DNA of 64,000 nucleotides from Rhodobacter sp. SGA-6-6 (GCF_011043545.1 NZ_JAAKGP010000001.1:124001-188000); one strand, 5' to 3'; positions 11,101-20,543 are shown, counted from the stretch's first letter. Translations and numbers: made by a program. The notes: generated from the letters alone by a model not told the origin.

Positions 11101-11608
11101 GCTGGCCAAGGGCTCGCCCAGCGTCGAGAAGCTGGCGGGCTCGGTCTCTGCCCGGCAGGAGCGGAAGTCGGCCAAGGGCAACCGCTTCGCCTTCGTCTCG
11201 CTGTCCGACCCGACAGGGCTTTACGAGGTCACCGTCTTCTCCGACGTCCTGGAAGCCTGCCGCGAGTTCCTGGAGCCGGGCCGCAACGTCGTCCTCACCG
11301 TCCGCGCCGACCCGGACGGCGAGGGGGTGAAGCTGCTGGCCAATGCCGTCTCTCCCATCGACGCGGTGGCCGAGCAGGCCGGGGCGCAGCCGATCCGCAT
11401 CCACCTGAACCGGGCGGAGGCGATCCCTTCCCTCGCCGCGCTGCTGTCCAAGGTCGAAGGCCGCACCCGTGCGCAAGTCACCCTCTGCGTCCCCGACGAC
11501 CAAGGCCGCGAGGTGGACCTGCTGCTGCCGCAGCCCTATCCGGTGACCCCGCAAATCCGCGGCGCGATCAAGGCGATGCAGGGGGTGGTGATGGTGGAGG
11601 AGGTGTAG
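8105..11608 (+). CDS. dnaE: DNA polymerase III subunit alpha
   Basis: A 1167-residue replicative C-family polymerase. The N-terminal PHP domain begins with [14 protein letters not shown]. The palm domain carries the catalytic aspartates D404 and D406 in PDFDIDF and a third near residue 559 (VKFDFLG). A glycine-rich [10 protein letters not shown] lies near residue 365. Helix-hairpin-helix and OB-fold regions follow ([15 protein letters not shown] near 1010), and a C-terminal tau-binding segment ends the protein. Length and motif set match DnaE1 rather than the shorter SOS-linked DnaE2. It stands alone on the plus strand, and a structured repeat lies just after its stop. Confidence 0.97.
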   Translation: MSGAPRFIHLRTHTEHSLLEGAVPVKKLVKMAAALNMPAIAVTDTNNMFCALEFSSHAKDAGVQPIVGCQLSLAHDPAAPGEKPRLPAPVVLLAQSEPGYMNLMKLNSCLYLRGDGQLPHVTPEELETHAEGLICLTGGPEGPVGRLLHAGQLPKARALLERLAAAYPNRLYVELQRHPGEGGRLPEAEAATERPLIELAYEMGLPLVATNDVYFPKAEMFEAHDALLCIAEGAYVDQMEPRRRLTPQHYFKSEAEMCALFADLPEALENTVEIAKRCAFMAGKRKPILPVFAENEVEELRRQAWEGLERRLAVIELAAPREDYEERLRFEIGIIEKMGFPGYFLIVSDFIKWAKDQGIPVGPGRGSGAGSLVAYALLITDLDPLRYALLFERFLNPERVSMPDFDIDFCMDRREEVIRYVQEKYGRDRVAQIITFGGLMSKAAVRDVGRVLQLSYGQVDRLSKMIPMEGVKPVSITKALADEPRLREAAKEEVVGRLLGYAEQIEGLYRSAGTHAAGVVIGDRPLDQLVPLYRDPRSDMPATQFNMKWVEAAGLVKFDFLGLKTLTVIQEAIRLILKSGRPLHVAQDGRTLYDPKPGAENDIGHIPLDDKASYELYSAARTVAVFQVESSGMMDALRRMKPTCIEDIVALVALYRPGPMENIPTYCEVKNGLRPIESIHPTIDHILAETQGIIVYQEQVMQIAQVMAGYSLGGADLLRRAMGKKIAEEMAKERPKFIEGCTKTHAIDPKKSGEVFDLLEKFANYGFNKSHAAAYAVVSYQTAWLKANHPVEFMAGVMNCDIHLTDKLAIYKRELDKLEIETVPPCINRSLATFDARDGKVVYGLGALKNVGVEAMRLIVEARQVDGREKPFATLFDFARRVDLKRIGKRPLEMLARAGAFDQLDPNRARVFEALDALVAYSAAIHDARASDQVSLFGDSGTDIPEPRLPWRDDWLPVERLGNEHLAVGFYLSGHPLDDYMSALRRKGVKTLAEVTNAVLAKGSPSVEKLAGSVSARQERKSAKGNRFAFVSLSDPTGLYEVTVFSDVLEACREFLEPGRNVVLTVRADPDGEGVKLLANAVSPIDAVAEQAGAQPIRIHLNRAEAIPSLAALLSKVEGRTRAQVTLCVPDDQGREVDLLLPQPYPVTPQIRGAIKAMQGVVMVEEV

Positions 11609-11658
11609 AGGGCGCCGGCATTCCGCACCGGAACCGCCGCGGTCTGTCCGGGCGGGAG

Positions 11659-11857
11659 CAGGCGAGGCACTGCCTCGCCCCCGCCCGCGCGGGCGGGTTC
11701 ACCCGGAAACAGAAGGTGACACGGGACACGGGAGGCCAGCGCCCGACCGGGCGGGCGAGAAGCGCCCGCCGAGGGGCGGGCGGGCGCTGGCCGGGCCTTG
11801 AGGCCCGGCCGGACAAGGGGAAGCGTTGCGAGATGGCGAAGGCGATGGCCTTCGCCA
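11659..11857. repeat. Structured intergenic repeat, copy A
   Basis: An approximately 199-bp element filling much of the gap between dnaE and slyX. It has four stems: GCGAGGCA/TGCCTCGC (11662-11678); GCCAGCGCCCG/CGGGCGCTGGC (11735-11791), which encloses GGCGGGCG/CGCCCGCC; GGCCGGGCC/GGCCCGGCC (11789-11810); and TGGCGAAGGC/GCCTTCGCCA (11834-11857). A second copy lies at 43429-43625 with the same stems in the same order, differing in loops and in the stretch after the first stem. A local palindrome CCGCCCGCGCGGGCGG at 11681-11696 is unique to this copy. It could terminate dnaE and slyX, but no T-run was seen. Confidence 0.85.
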
Positions 11858-11906
11858 CGGGAAGCGGCAGGGCAGCACGGAAATGTCGTCCCGCAGGCCC
11901 CGCACC

Positions 11907-12107
11907 TTACCAATGCGGCGGCTTCACGTTCGCCGCCGGCCCCTCGCCCTGCAGCGCCTCTTCCTCGGCCGCACGTTCCATCAGCAGGCGCACCCGGCGT
12001 TCCAGCACCTCGATCTCGCGCGCCTGGCGGGCGGCCACGTCGGACAGGTCCTCCACCGCCCGCATCAGATGCGCGACCTTCTCCTCCAGCACCTCGACCC
12101 GATCCAT
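11907..12107 (-). CDS. slyX: SlyX family protein
   Basis: A 66-residue coiled-coil protein ([20 protein letters not shown]...) with heptad-like hydrophobics through residue 45 and a C-terminal KPPHW, which is typical of SlyX. Its function is unknown in the family. The frame is open upstream, but ATG 12105-12107 gives the standard length. It is transcribed divergently from hisS with 70 bp between the starts, and its 3' end faces the structured repeat and dnaE. Confidence 0.85.
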   Translation of the reverse strand: MDRVEVLEEKVAHLMRAVEDLSDVAARQAREIEVLERRVRLLMERAAEEEALQGEGPAANVKPPHW

Positions 12108-12177
12108 CGCCACCCCCGCTTGCCCGCACGAGGCCCATCCGCTACAGGAAGCGCCGACCGATGCAAGGGTTCCCTCC

Positions 12178-13647
12178 ATGTCGACCGGAAAAATCCGCCG
12201 TCCCCGCGCCGAGACGCCCAAGGGCTTTCGCGATTATTTCGGCGCCGAAGTCACCGAGCGCAAGGCGATGCTGGACCGCATCGCCGAGGTCTATCACCGC
12301 TACGGCTTCGACCCGCTGGAAACCTCGGCGGTGGAGACGGTGGAGGCGCTCGGCAAGTTCCTGCCCGACGTGGACCGCCCGAACGAAGGCGTCTTCGCCT
12401 GGCAGGACGAGGACCAGGACTGGCTGGCGCTGCGCTACGACCTGACCGCCCCGCTGGCGCGGGTGGCGGCGCAGTATCGCAACGACCTGCCGTCGCCCTA
12501 TCGCCGCTATGCCATGGGTCCGGTCTGGCGCAACGAGAAGCCGGGGCCGGGGCGGTTCCGGCAGTTCTACCAATGCGATGCGGATACGGTGGGGTCCGGC
12601 TCGGTCGCGGCGGATGCGGAAATCTGCGCCATGCTGGCGGATGTGTTCGAGACCCTCGGCCTCGGCGGCGACTATGTGGTCAAGGTCAACAACCGCAAGG
12701 TGCTGAACGGGGTGATGGAGGTCGCCGGTCTGGCCGGCGACGACAGGGAGGCCGAGCGCGGCATCGTGCTCCGCGCCATCGACAAGATCGACCGGCTGGG
12801 CGAGGACGGCGTGCGGGCGCTTCTCGGCGAGGGCCGCAGGGACGAGAGCGGCGACTTCACCAAGGGCGCCGGGCTGTCGGCGGAGCAGGCCGGGGTGGTG
12901 ATGGGCTTCACCTCCGCCAAACGCGCAACCGGGGCCGAGACCTGCGCCCGGCTGCGCGAACTGGTCGGCGCATCGGCCGTGGGCGCCGAGGGCGTGGCGG
13001 AGCTGGAAACCATCGCGGCGCTGCTGGAGGCGCAGGGCTACGGTTCCGACCGGATCGTGCTGGATCCGGGCGTCGTCCGCGGCCTCGGCTACTATACCGG
13101 GCCGGTGTTCGAGGCGGAGCTGACCTTCGAGATCCTCGACGACAAGGGCCGCAAGCGGCAGTTCGGCTCGGTCGCCGGCGGCGGGCGCTATGACGGGCTG
13201 GTCAAGCGCTTCACCGGGCAGGACGTGCCGGCCACCGGCATCTCCATCGGGATCGACCGGCTCCTGGCCGCGCTGCGGGCCAAGGGGCGCAGCACCGGCG
13301 ATACCGCCGGGCCGGTGGTGGTGACGGTGATGGACCGCGACCGGATGGCCGATTACATGGCGATGGTCGGCGAATTGCGCGCCGCCGGGCTGCGGGCCGA
13401 GGTCTATCTGGGCAACCCGAAGAACTTCGGCAACCAGCTGAAATATGCCGACAAGCGGCAGTCGCCGGTGGCGGTGATCCAGGGCTGGGACGAGGCCGGC
13501 AAGGGCAGCGTGATCCTGAAGGACCTGATCCTCGGCGCCAGGATCGCCGAAAGCGCCACGCTGGAGGAATGGAAGGACCGTCCCGCCCAGGTGGAAGTGC
13601 CGCGGGCCGATCTGGTCGCCGAAGTGCGGAAGATGCTGGGCAAATGA
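12178..13647 (+). CDS. hisS: Histidine--tRNA ligase
   Basis: A 489-residue class II aminoacyl-tRNA synthetase charging tRNA-His. Motif 2 is [19 protein letters not shown], the histidine-specific region is [14 protein letters not shown], and motif 3 ends GISIGIDRL. The C-terminal anticodon-binding domain starts near VVVTVMDRD. The start at ATG 12178 gives the usual N-terminus ([12 protein letters not shown]). The stop overlaps the hisZ start by four bases, which couples tRNA charging to the first step of histidine synthesis. Confidence 0.97.
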   Translation: MSTGKIRRPRAETPKGFRDYFGAEVTERKAMLDRIAEVYHRYGFDPLETSAVETVEALGKFLPDVDRPNEGVFAWQDEDQDWLALRYDLTAPLARVAAQYRNDLPSPYRRYAMGPVWRNEKPGPGRFRQFYQCDADTVGSGSVAADAEICAMLADVFETLGLGGDYVVKVNNRKVLNGVMEVAGLAGDDREAERGIVLRAIDKIDRLGEDGVRALLGEGRRDESGDFTKGAGLSAEQAGVVMGFTSAKRATGAETCARLRELVGASAVGAEGVAELETIAALLEAQGYGSDRIVLDPGVVRGLGYYTGPVFEAELTFEILDDKGRKRQFGSVAGGGRYDGLVKRFTGQDVPATGISIGIDRLLAALRAKGRSTGDTAGPVVVTVMDRDRMADYMAMVGELRAAGLRAEVYLGNPKNFGNQLKYADKRQSPVAVIQGWDEAGKGSVILKDLILGARIAESATLEEWKDRPAQVEVPRADLVAEVRKMLGK

Positions 13648-14738
13648 CGCCGAAAGCCGCCACAAGGGCCGAGGCGGAGCGGCTGCACGCCGCCTTCCTG
13701 ACCGCGGGTGCGGTGGCGGTGGAGGCCGACATCCTGCTGCCCGCCGGCACCCTGCTGGACCTCTATGGCGAGGACATCCGCGCCCGCGCCTATGTCACCG
13801 CCGACCCGCTGAACGGCGAGATGATGCTGCGGCCGGACTTCACCGTGCCGGTGGTGCAGGCGCATATGTCCGGCGGGGCGGAGCCGGCGCGCTATGCCTA
13901 TATGGGCGAGGTGTTCCGGCGGCAGGAGCATCTGGACGGCCGCGCGCGGGAATACATGCAGGTCGGCTACGAGGTCTTCGACCGCGACGCCACCGCCGCC
14001 GATGCCGAGGTCTTCGCGCTGTTCAAGGGGGTGCTGGCGGGGATGGACCTGCGCCCCGCCACCGGCGACATCGGCATCCTGATGGCCGCCGTGCGCGGGC
14101 TGTCCACCACCGAGCGGCGCAAGGCCGCGCTCCTGCGGCACATCTGGCGGCCGCAACGGTTCCGCGCCCTGCTGGACCGTTTCGCCGGCCGCGCGCCGAT
14201 GCCCCCCGCCCGCGCCGCCCTGCTGGAGCGGCTGCGCTCCGGCAGCCCCGAGGCGCTGATCGAGGCCGCCGGCCCGCTGGTCGGCCTGCGCAGCCCCGAG
14301 GACATCGCCGCCCGGGCCGAGGCGCTGATCGAGGACGCCAAAGCGCCCGCCATCGCCGCGCCCGAGGCCGCGCTGCTTTACGACCTGCTGTCGCTGGAGG
14401 CCCCGGCGCAGGCCGCCCTGGCCCACCTGCGCGGGATCGCGCCGCTGCTGCCGGCCATCGGCCCGGCGGTGGAGGCCTTCGCGGCAAGGCTCGACGCGCT
14501 GGCGGCGCGGGGGATCGACGTGGCGGCGCTGCCCTTCGAGGCCAGCCACGGCCGCACCACGCTGGAATATTACGACGGCTTCGTCTTCTCCTTCCACGGG
14601 CCGAAGGGGATGCCCCCCGTCGCCTCGGGCGGGCGCTACGACGCGCTGACCGCCGTCCTCGGCGCCGGCCGGTCCATCCCCGCCGTGGGCGGGATCGTCC
14701 GGCCGGGGCTGGTGGCGCGGCTGAAGGGGGCCATCTGA
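13644..14738 (+). CDS. hisZ: ATP phosphoribosyltransferase regulatory subunit
   Basis: A 364-residue HisRS paralogue that lacks charging activity and forms a hetero-octamer with short HisG to give histidine-sensitive ATP phosphoribosyltransferase. It keeps class II core elements ([36 protein letters not shown]) but has no anticodon-binding domain. The start overlaps the hisS stop by four bases, and the stop shares one base with the hisG start. The adjacent short-form hisG supports the call. Confidence 0.95.
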   Translation: MTPKAATRAEAERLHAAFLTAGAVAVEADILLPAGTLLDLYGEDIRARAYVTADPLNGEMMLRPDFTVPVVQAHMSGGAEPARYAYMGEVFRRQEHLDGRAREYMQVGYEVFDRDATAADAEVFALFKGVLAGMDLRPATGDIGILMAAVRGLSTTERRKAALLRHIWRPQRFRALLDRFAGRAPMPPARAALLERLRSGSPEALIEAAGPLVGLRSPEDIAARAEALIEDAKAPAIAAPEAALLYDLLSLEAPAQAALAHLRGIAPLLPAIGPAVEAFAARLDALAARGIDVAALPFEASHGRTTLEYYDGFVFSFHGPKGMPPVASGGRYDALTAVLGAGRSIPAVGGIVRPGLVARLKGAI

Positions 14739-15442
14739 TGCTGAAGATCGGGGTGCCCTCGAAGGGCCGGCTGATGGAGAAGTGCTTCGACTGGTTCGGC
14801 GCCCGCGGCGTGACCATGGCGCGCACCGGCAACGAGCGGGAATATTCCGGCGCGGTGGACGGGATCGCGGGGGTGGAGCTGGTGCTGCTGTCGGCCGGGG
14901 AAATCCCGCGCGAGCTGGCGGCGGGGCGGGTGCATCTGGGCGTGACCGGCTCCGATCTGGTGCGGGACAAGCTGGCGGACTGGTCGGCGCAGGTGCTGGA
15001 CTGGGCGCCGATGGGCTTCGGCCATGCCGATCTGGTGATCGCAGTGCCGGCGGGCTGGATCGACGTGGACACGCTGGACGACCTGGACGCGGCGGCGGCG
15101 GCGTTCCGGGCCGCGCATGGCCACCGGCTGCGGATCGCCACCAAATACCACCGGCTGGTGCGCGAGTTCCTGACCGCGAACGGGGTGGCCGACTATGCGC
15201 TGGTCGACAGCCAGGGCGCGACCGAGGGCACGGTGAAGAACCTGACGGCGGAAGCCATCGCCGACATCACCTCGACCGGCGAGACGCTGCGGGCGAACCA
15301 CCTGAAGATCCTGTCGGACGGGCTGATCCACCAGAGCCAGGCGGTGCTGTTCCTGTCGCGCGCGGCGGGTTGGGGCGCGGCGGAGCAAGCGGCATTGGCA
15401 GAACTGGCCGGACGGCTGGGGCTGGCGGTGCCGGAGGTCTGA
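14738..15442 (+). CDS. hisG: ATP phosphoribosyltransferase catalytic subunit (short form)
   Basis: A 234-residue first enzyme of histidine biosynthesis, joining ATP and PRPP. Family segments include IGVPSKGRLMEKC at the N-terminus, a phosphate-binding stretch DSQGATEGTVKNL near residue 155, and GVTGSDLV near 70. The C-terminal ACT-like regulatory domain of long HisG is absent, so it depends on the co-encoded HisZ. A small perfect hairpin, TGCCC-TTC-GGGCA, lies 11 bp after the stop. Confidence 0.96.
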   Translation: MLKIGVPSKGRLMEKCFDWFGARGVTMARTGNEREYSGAVDGIAGVELVLLSAGEIPRELAAGRVHLGVTGSDLVRDKLADWSAQVLDWAPMGFGHADLVIAVPAGWIDVDTLDDLDAAAAAFRAAHGHRLRIATKYHRLVREFLTANGVADYALVDSQGATEGTVKNLTAEAIADITSTGETLRANHLKILSDGLIHQSQAVLFLSRAAGWGAAEQAALAELAGRLGLAVPEV

Positions 15443-15453
15443 CCGCTCGTCGA

Positions 15454-15466
15454 TGCCCTTCGGGCA
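15454..15466. terminator. Small hairpin between convergent hisG and moaE
   Basis: TGCCC and GGGCA pair around TTC, and an outer CGTCG/CGACG pair lies at about 15449-15479. It sits in the 60-bp gap between convergent genes, where a bidirectional terminator is expected. No T-run follows on either strand, so termination activity is uncertain. Confidence 0.3.
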
Positions 15467-15502
15467 CTCCTCGCGACGACTAGCCGAAGGCGAAGGAGGA
15501 GC

Positions 15503-15943
15503 TTACCAGCGGGTCAGCGCATCCTCGTCGCTGTCCTTCGCCGCCACCCATTCCGCGCCGCCCGGGCCGATCTCCTTCTTCCAGAACGGCGCGCGGGATT
15601 TCAGCCAGTCCATCAGGAACTCGGCCGCGGCGAAGGCCTCGCCCCGGTGCGGGGCGGCGGTGGCGACCATCATGATCGGCTCGCCCGGCACCAGCCGGCC
15701 GTGGCGATGGATCACCAGCGCGTCCAAGAGCGGCCAGCGGCCGGCGGCCTTGTCCAGCATGGCGGCGATGGCGCGTTCGGTCATGCCGGGGTAATGCTCG
15801 ATCTCCATCGCGGCGATGCGGCCGCCGTCGCCGCGCACCAGGCCGGTGAAGGTGACGATGGCGCCCGCCTCTGCCACCCCGGCGGCGAAAGCCGTGGCCT
15901 CGGCGCCCGGATCGAAGGGCGCGGTCTGGACCGCGACCCGCAT
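15503..15943 (-). CDS. moaE: Molybdopterin synthase catalytic subunit MoaE
   Basis: A 146-residue subunit that converts precursor Z (cPMP) to molybdopterin using sulfur carried on MoaD. Diagnostic stretches are GAIVTFTGLVRGDGG, IEHYPGMTE, HRHGRLVPGEPIMMV and the active-site lysine region KSRAPFWKKE. The gene follows moaD by one base on the minus strand. It supplies cofactor to the xanthine and formate dehydrogenases encoded in the same window. Confidence 0.96.
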   Translation of the reverse strand: MRVAVQTAPFDPGAEATAFAAGVAEAGAIVTFTGLVRGDGGRIAAMEIEHYPGMTERAIAAMLDKAAGRWPLLDALVIHRHGRLVPGEPIMMVATAAPHRGEAFAAAEFLMDWLKSRAPFWKKEIGPGGAEWVAAKDSDEDALTRW

Positions 15944-15944
15944 C

Positions 15945-16193
15945 CTAGCCCCCGGTCATCGGCGGGAAGAAGGCGACCTCGCGCACCCCCGCCAGCGGCG
16001 CGTTGAAGGCGGCAAGCTCCTGATCCAGCGCCACCCGCAGGGCGGTAAGGTCGGCGAAGGCCAGCGCATAGCGCTCTTCCCGCGCGCGCAACTCCTCGAC
16101 CAGCGCCGCCACGGTGGGGGCCGCGGTCTCCACCTTCTCGCGCGGCAGGCCGATGCGTTCGCGCACCCAGGCGAAATAGAGCACCTCGATCAT
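15945..16193 (-). CDS. moaD: Molybdopterin synthase sulfur carrier subunit MoaD
   Basis: An 82-residue ubiquitin-like protein ending in the required Gly-Gly (PPMTGG). The C-terminal glycine is thiocarboxylated and donates sulfur to cPMP in complex with MoaE. The longer open frame upstream is not coding; ATG 16191-16193 (MIEVLYFAWVRE) gives the normal size and overlaps the pgsA stop by four bases. pgsA-moaD-moaE is therefore one transcript. Confidence 0.95.
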   Translation of the reverse strand: MIEVLYFAWVRERIGLPREKVETAAPTVAALVEELRAREERYALAFADLTALRVALDQELAAFNAPLAGVREVAFFPPMTGG

Positions 16194-16852
16194 CGCTCGT
16201 CCCGCAGATAGGGCATCGCCTTGCGGAAATATTCCCAGCCGGTCAGCGCGGTCAGGATCCCGGCCAGCCAGAGCAGGCCGATCCCCACCAGATTGGCATA
16301 GGAGGCGCAGTCGCGGTTGCCGCAGGTGCGGATCGCCTCGGCCTGCCCCGCGGCGACCGCCTCGATATGCTGCTCGGGCGTCATCCCCTCCAGCGCCAGC
16401 ACGTTCAGGTATTCCAGCCCGGTGCCGAGGAACAGCACCGCGATGGCGACCATCTGGGCGGTGGTCTTCCACTTGGCCAGCCTGGTCACCTTCAGCTGCA
16501 CCCGCGGGCCGAGGTATTCGCGCAGGCCGGAAACGCAGACCTCGCGGAACAGGATCACGGTGGCGGGAAGGATCAGCCAGGGATTCATGCCGTTGTAGCC
16601 GGTGATGACCATGATGGCGATCACCACCATCGCCTTGTCGGCGATCGGGTCCAGCATGGCGCCGAACTTCGACTCCTGCTTCCACAGCCGGGCGAGGTAG
16701 CCATCGAACCAGTCGGTGATCGCGGCGCCGACGAAAAGCGCCAGGGCGAACCAGTCCGCCCAGGGACGGTGGAAATAGAGGAACATGATGGCAACGCCCG
16801 GGGCGGCCAGCAACCTCAGGACCGTCAGCGTGTTCGGGATCGTCCAGGTCAT
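16190..16852 (-). CDS. pgsA: CDP-diacylglycerol--glycerol-3-phosphate 3-phosphatidyltransferase
   Basis: A 220-residue inner-membrane enzyme making phosphatidylglycerol phosphate. The CDP-alcohol phosphotransferase signature DG..AR........G...D...D is intact in DGYLARLWKQESKFGAMLDP (about residues 45-64). Several hydrophobic helices follow. ATG 16850-16852 (MTWTIPNTLT) is the family-typical start even though the frame extends further upstream. A short extra segment with two or three cysteines near residue 180 (AIRTCGNRDCASYAN) lies between helices. Confidence 0.95.
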   Translation of the reverse strand: MTWTIPNTLTVLRLLAAPGVAIMFLYFHRPWADWFALALFVGAAITDWFDGYLARLWKQESKFGAMLDPIADKAMVVIAIMVITGYNGMNPWLILPATVILFREVCVSGLREYLGPRVQLKVTRLAKWKTTAQMVAIAVLFLGTGLEYLNVLALEGMTPEQHIEAVAAGQAEAIRTCGNRDCASYANLVGIGLLWLAGILTALTGWEYFRKAMPYLRDER

Positions 16853-17193
16853 GCCGCATTGGTAGCCCACCCCCGACCGGGGGGGAAGGGGGCATCGCCG
16901 CCGCAGGGCAGCATGGCCGGCGGCGTGTTCCGCTGCTGCCGGCGGGGGACCGGAAACGCTGCGATGACAGGCGCGGACGGAGAACCGGGGACCGGCGGCC
17001 GGTGCGCGCAGTTGCTGACCGGAGCCGGGGATGCCGGGGCGCTGCAAGAACCGTTGCGGGCGGAGGACCGGGACAAGCTCGTCCACCGGAAGAAAGGACG
17101 CCTTGCGGACTGGGAAATCCTCGGCCCGGGGTCAGCAGTTGCGCCCGACGGGAGAAGCGGCATCGCCGCCGCAGAAAGGCATGACCGTCGGCG
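16853..17193. other. 341-bp intergenic region with an imperfect direct repeat
   Basis: No convincing gene. About 35 bp at 16891-16925 and 17159-17193 match at 29 positions, both beginning GGCATCGCCGCCGCAG, and the second ends at the stop of the PAS-protein gene. A shared CAGTTGC core occurs at about 17009 and 17136. The region may hold the pgsA promoter. The duplication suggests a decayed gene end or a small intergenic repeat. Confidence 0.5.
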
Positions 17194-18444
17194 CTACTCC
17201 GCCGCCACCGGCAGGGTGCCGGGGCGTTGCAGCAGCGACAGTTGCAGGTGGATGGCCGAGGTCAGGTCGGTCAGGACCTTCAGCCCTTCGGAAATCCCGC
17301 CCTGCACCGCGTCGATCCGGTCGATGGTGGCGGACATCGCGGCCTCGGACAGCAGGTCGCGGCGGCTTTCGACCCGGCCGAGGATGCGGATCGTGTCCAG
17401 CCCCAGCACCATCCGCCGCACCTCGCCGGAGGCCGCGCTGAGGTCGGCGGCCACCCGCCCCGCCTGTGCCAGCGCCTCCTGCGCCTGCCGGATGCAGCAG
17501 GCCGCCACCTCGCGCAGGATGCCGTCCTCGGCCCGGCGTTCCTCTGCGTCCAGCGCGCGGTCCTCCTCGTTGCCGCGGGCCACGACTTCGGCCTGCAACC
17601 GGGCGCAATGGGTGAGGACGAGGCTGCACCGCACCCCCGCGGCCATGCGGGCGGAGAGGTTGGACTCGCCGAGGACGAAGCTGGAGAGCCTGCGGGCGAT
17701 CTCGTCCGAGGCGGTCTTGTAGTTCATCGAGATCTGGCTGATCGGGCCGCCCTGCGGCTCCAGCCGGGCGGCGATCAGGCGCATGTTCACCGGCAGCAGC
17801 ATCAGCGCCGAGAATTGCTGCACCAGCGCGGTCTGCACCTGCTGCACCTCGGACAGCAGCGCCAGCAACCGGGCGAGGTGTTCGCCGTCGGCATCGTCCT
17901 GCCGGGCCAGCGCCAGGTTGCGGGCGCGCATCTCCTCGGCCAGCGCCCGGGCCATGAATTCCATGTAGCTGGCGAAACCCAGCTGCGCCAAGCGGGTCAG
18001 CAGGGCGGCGGCGGAGGCTTCCGGCGACAGCGCCTCGGCCTTCTCGCGCCGGCGCAGGGCGGCATATTCCTCGCGCAGGATGGCGAAAAGCGGCGAGGCG
18101 GCGCGGATGCGGATCGAGAAGAAGCCGCCGGCGCAGGAGATGGCGCAGGCCAGCACCCAGTAGAAGCCGCCGTCCCGGCTGCGGTTGCGGACATAGCCGA
18201 CCGCCGGTTCGCCCGCCTTCAACAGCGACCAGAACAGGTGGAAGAAGCCGCGCGGCATGTCGGGGTGGCGGACGATCTTGTGCGGCGCGCCGCGCAGTTC
18301 GGCCAGGTCGTAGCCCGCCAGCGCCCGGAACAGGGTGTTGGCCGAGAGGATCAGACCGTTGGGATTGGTCCGCGAATAGATCAGCCCGTCGGCCGGGACC
18401 GGGATTTCAGGACCGGAAGCCTGTCTGTCAGGGGGGCGGTGCAT
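17194..18444 (-). CDS. PAS-domain signalling protein (Aer-like N-terminus)
   Basis: A 416-residue soluble protein. Residues 15-110 resemble an Aer-type PAS domain (LIYSRTNPNGLILSANTLF, GAPHKIVRHPDMPRGFFHLFW, GYVRNRSRDGGFYWV). The remainder is mostly helical and alanine/leucine rich, and no canonical chemoreceptor hairpin tip is visible. No kinase, GGDEF or methyltransferase motif was found. It probably senses redox or flavin state and signals through protein contacts, but the output is unknown. It sits between pgsA and uvrC on the same strand, separated from uvrC by 66 bp. Confidence 0.75.
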   Translation of the reverse strand: MHRPPDRQASGPEIPVPADGLIYSRTNPNGLILSANTLFRALAGYDLAELRGAPHKIVRHPDMPRGFFHLFWSLLKAGEPAVGYVRNRSRDGGFYWVLACAISCAGGFFSIRIRAASPLFAILREEYAALRRREKAEALSPEASAAALLTRLAQLGFASYMEFMARALAEEMRARNLALARQDDADGEHLARLLALLSEVQQVQTALVQQFSALMLLPVNMRLIAARLEPQGGPISQISMNYKTASDEIARRLSSFVLGESNLSARMAAGVRCSLVLTHCARLQAEVVARGNEEDRALDAEERRAEDGILREVAACCIRQAQEALAQAGRVAADLSAASGEVRRMVLGLDTIRILGRVESRRDLLSEAAMSATIDRIDAVQGGISEGLKVLTDLTSAIHLQLSLLQRPGTLPVAAE

Positions 18445-18510
18445 GGCAGGGCCTGCTGCTGGAACGGCCCCGGTCTGCCATGGCAGCGGTTCAGAAACCG
18501 TTACCCGCCG

Positions 18511-20364
18511 TCAGTCGCGGTGGAAAAAGTTGTAGACGGTCTCGGCCATCGCCTCGGAGATGCCGTCCACCGCCATCAGGTCCGGCAGCGCCGCGCGGGC
18601 CACCGCCTTGGCCGAGCCGAAATGCGCCAAGAGCGCGCGCTTGCGCGCCGCGCCGACGCCGGGGATTTCGTCCAGCGGCGTGGCGCCCACGGCCTTGGCC
18701 CGCTTCGCCCGGTGGAAGCCGTTGGCCCAGCGGTGCGCCTCGTCGCGCAGGCGCTGGATGAAGTAGAGGACGGGGTCATTCCGTTGCAGCGCGAAGGGGG
18801 CCTCGCCGGGGCGGTGGAATTCCTCTTTCCCGGCGTCGCGGTCGATGCCCTTGGCGACGCCGACCACGGGAATGTCGTCCACCCCCATCTCGGCCAGGAT
18901 TTCCGCCACCGCCGAGACCTGCCCGGCGCCGCCGTCGATCAGCAGCAGGTCGGGCCAGGCCTCGGTCCTGCGGTCCGGGTCTTCCTTCAAGAGCCGGTCG
19001 AAGCGGCGCGACAGCACCTCCTTCATCATGCCGAAGTCGTCGCTGTTCGCCCCCGCCTCGCTGCGGATGTTGAACTTACGGTATTGCGACTTGACGAAGC
19101 CCTCCGGCCCCGCAACCACCATGCCGCCCACCGGGTCCGAGCCCTGGATATGGGCGTTGTCGTAGATTTCGATCCGCTGCGGCGGGCCGTCCAGCCCGAA
19201 AGCCTCGGCCAGCCCCTGCAGCAGCCTGTTCTGCGTCGCGCCCTCGGCCATGCGGCGAGCGAGGCTTTCGCGGGCATTGCGGGCGGCGTTCTCGACCAGC
19301 TCGGCCTTCTCGCCGCGCAGGGGAACCGCCAGCTCCACCTTGCGGCCGGCCCGGTCGGACAGGGCCTGGGTGACCAGATCGGGGTTTTCCACCGGATGCG
19401 ACAGCAGGATCAGCCGGGGCGGGTCCTTGTCGTCGTAGAACTGGGTCAGGAAGGCTTCGAGGATTTCCGGCTCCTCGGCGCCGGAGCCGGTGCGGGGGTA
19501 GAAGTCGCGGTTGCCCCAGCTCTGGTTGGCGCGGATGAAGAAGACCTGCACGCAGGCCTGGCCGTGATCCAGGTGCAGGGCGATCACGTCGGCCTCGGTC
19601 ACGCCGCGGGGGTTGATGCCCTGCGCCGATTGCACCGCCGTCAGCGCGCGGATGCGGTCGCGCAGCGCCGCCGCCCGCTCGAACTCCATCGCCGCGCTGG
19701 CCTCGGCCATGGCCTTGGCCAGATCGGCCTGCACGGTGGTGGACTTGCCGGACAGGAAGCGTTCGGCATCGGCAACCAGCCCGGCATACTCCACCTCGGA
19801 GATCCGGCCGACGCAGGGGGCGGAGCAGCGCTTGATCTGGAACTGCAGGCAGGGCCGGGTGCGGCTTTCGAACATCGGGTCGCTGCAGTTGCGCAAGAGG
19901 AACACCTTCTGCAACTGGTTCAGCGTCCGGTTCACCGCGCCGGCGCTGGCGAAGGGGCCGAAATAGCTGCCCTTCTCTTTCTTCGCGCCGCGGTGCTTCT
20001 TGATCTGCGGGAAGGGATGCTCCTTGCCGATCAGGATGTTCGGGAAGCTCTTGTCGTCCCGCATCAGCACGTTGTAGCGCGGCTTCAGCTGCTTGATCAG
20101 GTTCTGTTCCAGCAGCAGCGCCTCGACCTCGGTGCGCGTGGTCAGGAACATCATCGAGCAGGTCTCGGCGATCATCCGCTGGATGCGCAGCGAATGGCCG
20201 GTGGGCCGGGCGTAGCTGGAAACGCGCGCCTTCAGGTTGCGCGCCTTGCCGACGTAAAGCACCTCCGACGCCGCATTCAGCATCCGGTAGACGCCGGGCG
20301 AGGCGTCCAGCGTGCGCAGGTGATCGGCGATCACCTCGTGTCCGGTGCGGGGCTTTTCGGTCAT
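18511..20364 (-). CDS. uvrC: Excinuclease ABC subunit C
   Basis: A 617-residue nuclease that makes both incisions in nucleotide excision repair. The N-terminal GIY-YIG domain has [20 protein letters not shown], followed by a cysteine-containing segment ([13 protein letters not shown]). A UVR domain ([12 protein letters not shown]) binds UvrB. The RNase H-like second nuclease domain contains [19 protein letters not shown] and [12 protein letters not shown]-terminal helix-hairpin-helix motifs follow ([18 protein letters not shown]). The upstream region is AT-rich and contains a palindrome and a DnaA-box match. Confidence 0.97.
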   Translation of the reverse strand: MTEKPRTGHEVIADHLRTLDASPGVYRMLNAASEVLYVGKARNLKARVSSYARPTGHSLRIQRMIAETCSMMFLTTRTEVEALLLEQNLIKQLKPRYNVLMRDDKSFPNILIGKEHPFPQIKKHRGAKKEKGSYFGPFASAGAVNRTLNQLQKVFLLRNCSDPMFESRTRPCLQFQIKRCSAPCVGRISEVEYAGLVADAERFLSGKSTTVQADLAKAMAEASAAMEFERAAALRDRIRALTAVQSAQGINPRGVTEADVIALHLDHGQACVQVFFIRANQSWGNRDFYPRTGSGAEEPEILEAFLTQFYDDKDPPRLILLSHPVENPDLVTQALSDRAGRKVELAVPLRGEKAELVENAARNARESLARRMAEGATQNRLLQGLAEAFGLDGPPQRIEIYDNAHIQGSDPVGGMVVAGPEGFVKSQYRKFNIRSEAGANSDDFGMMKEVLSRRFDRLLKEDPDRRTEAWPDLLLIDGGAGQVSAVAEILAEMGVDDIPVVGVAKGIDRDAGKEEFHRPGEAPFALQRNDPVLYFIQRLRDEAHRWANGFHRAKRAKAVGATPLDEIPGVGAARKRALLAHFGSAKAVARAALPDLMAVDGISEAMAETVYNFFHRD

Positions 20365-20453
20365 GCGGAAAGGTCGGTTTCGGATGCTGCGATTCTGGCG
20401 GCTGGCTGCAATGAACCATGGCCGGGGGCAAGAGGAAAGCTGTCCACCGTTTC

Positions 20454-20462
20454 TGTGGATAA
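20454..20462 (-). promoter_or_regulatory. Consensus DnaA box
   Basis: TGTGGATAA on the plus strand, the exact complement of TTATCCACA. It stands as a single perfect box about 90 bp upstream of the uvrC start. One box next to AT-rich DNA suggests DnaA-dependent promoter control rather than an origin. Confidence 0.5.
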
Positions 20463-20520
20463 CCCTGCGGAGAAGATTTGCCGACCGCAGGATTCTCGTT
20501 GTTTTCGGCTGGATTCCGTG

Positions 20521-20543
20521 ATCTGCCTAAATTTTAGGCAGAT
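20521..20543. promoter_or_regulatory. 23-bp perfect palindrome, operator candidate
   Basis: Arms ATCTGCCTAAA and TTTAGGCAGAT around a single T. The high symmetry and AT-rich setting fit a dimeric repressor or activator site upstream of uvrC. The cognate regulator cannot be named from the sequence. Confidence 0.6.

Noticed and set aside
8012-11554. 1180-codon open frame on the minus strand opposite dnaE
   Set aside because: Fully antisense to a clear DNA polymerase III alpha gene; its composition (H, Q, R, D rich with no family motif) is what GC-biased codon use produces on the complementary strand.
11659-11857. Short reading frames through the structured repeat (also in copy B)
   Set aside because: The frames overlap hairpin stems and diverge in the internal stretch without keeping an amino-acid pattern; they also run into slyX or other genes.
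13569-13643. Upstream extension of hisZ into hisS
   Set aside because: The family-like N-terminus begins at ATG 13644, which overlaps the hisS stop by four bases like the other couplings here.
16889-16925. Remnant of an insertion sequence between pgsA and the PAS gene
   Set aside because: There is a direct repeat but no terminal inverted repeats and no transposase fragment between the copies.
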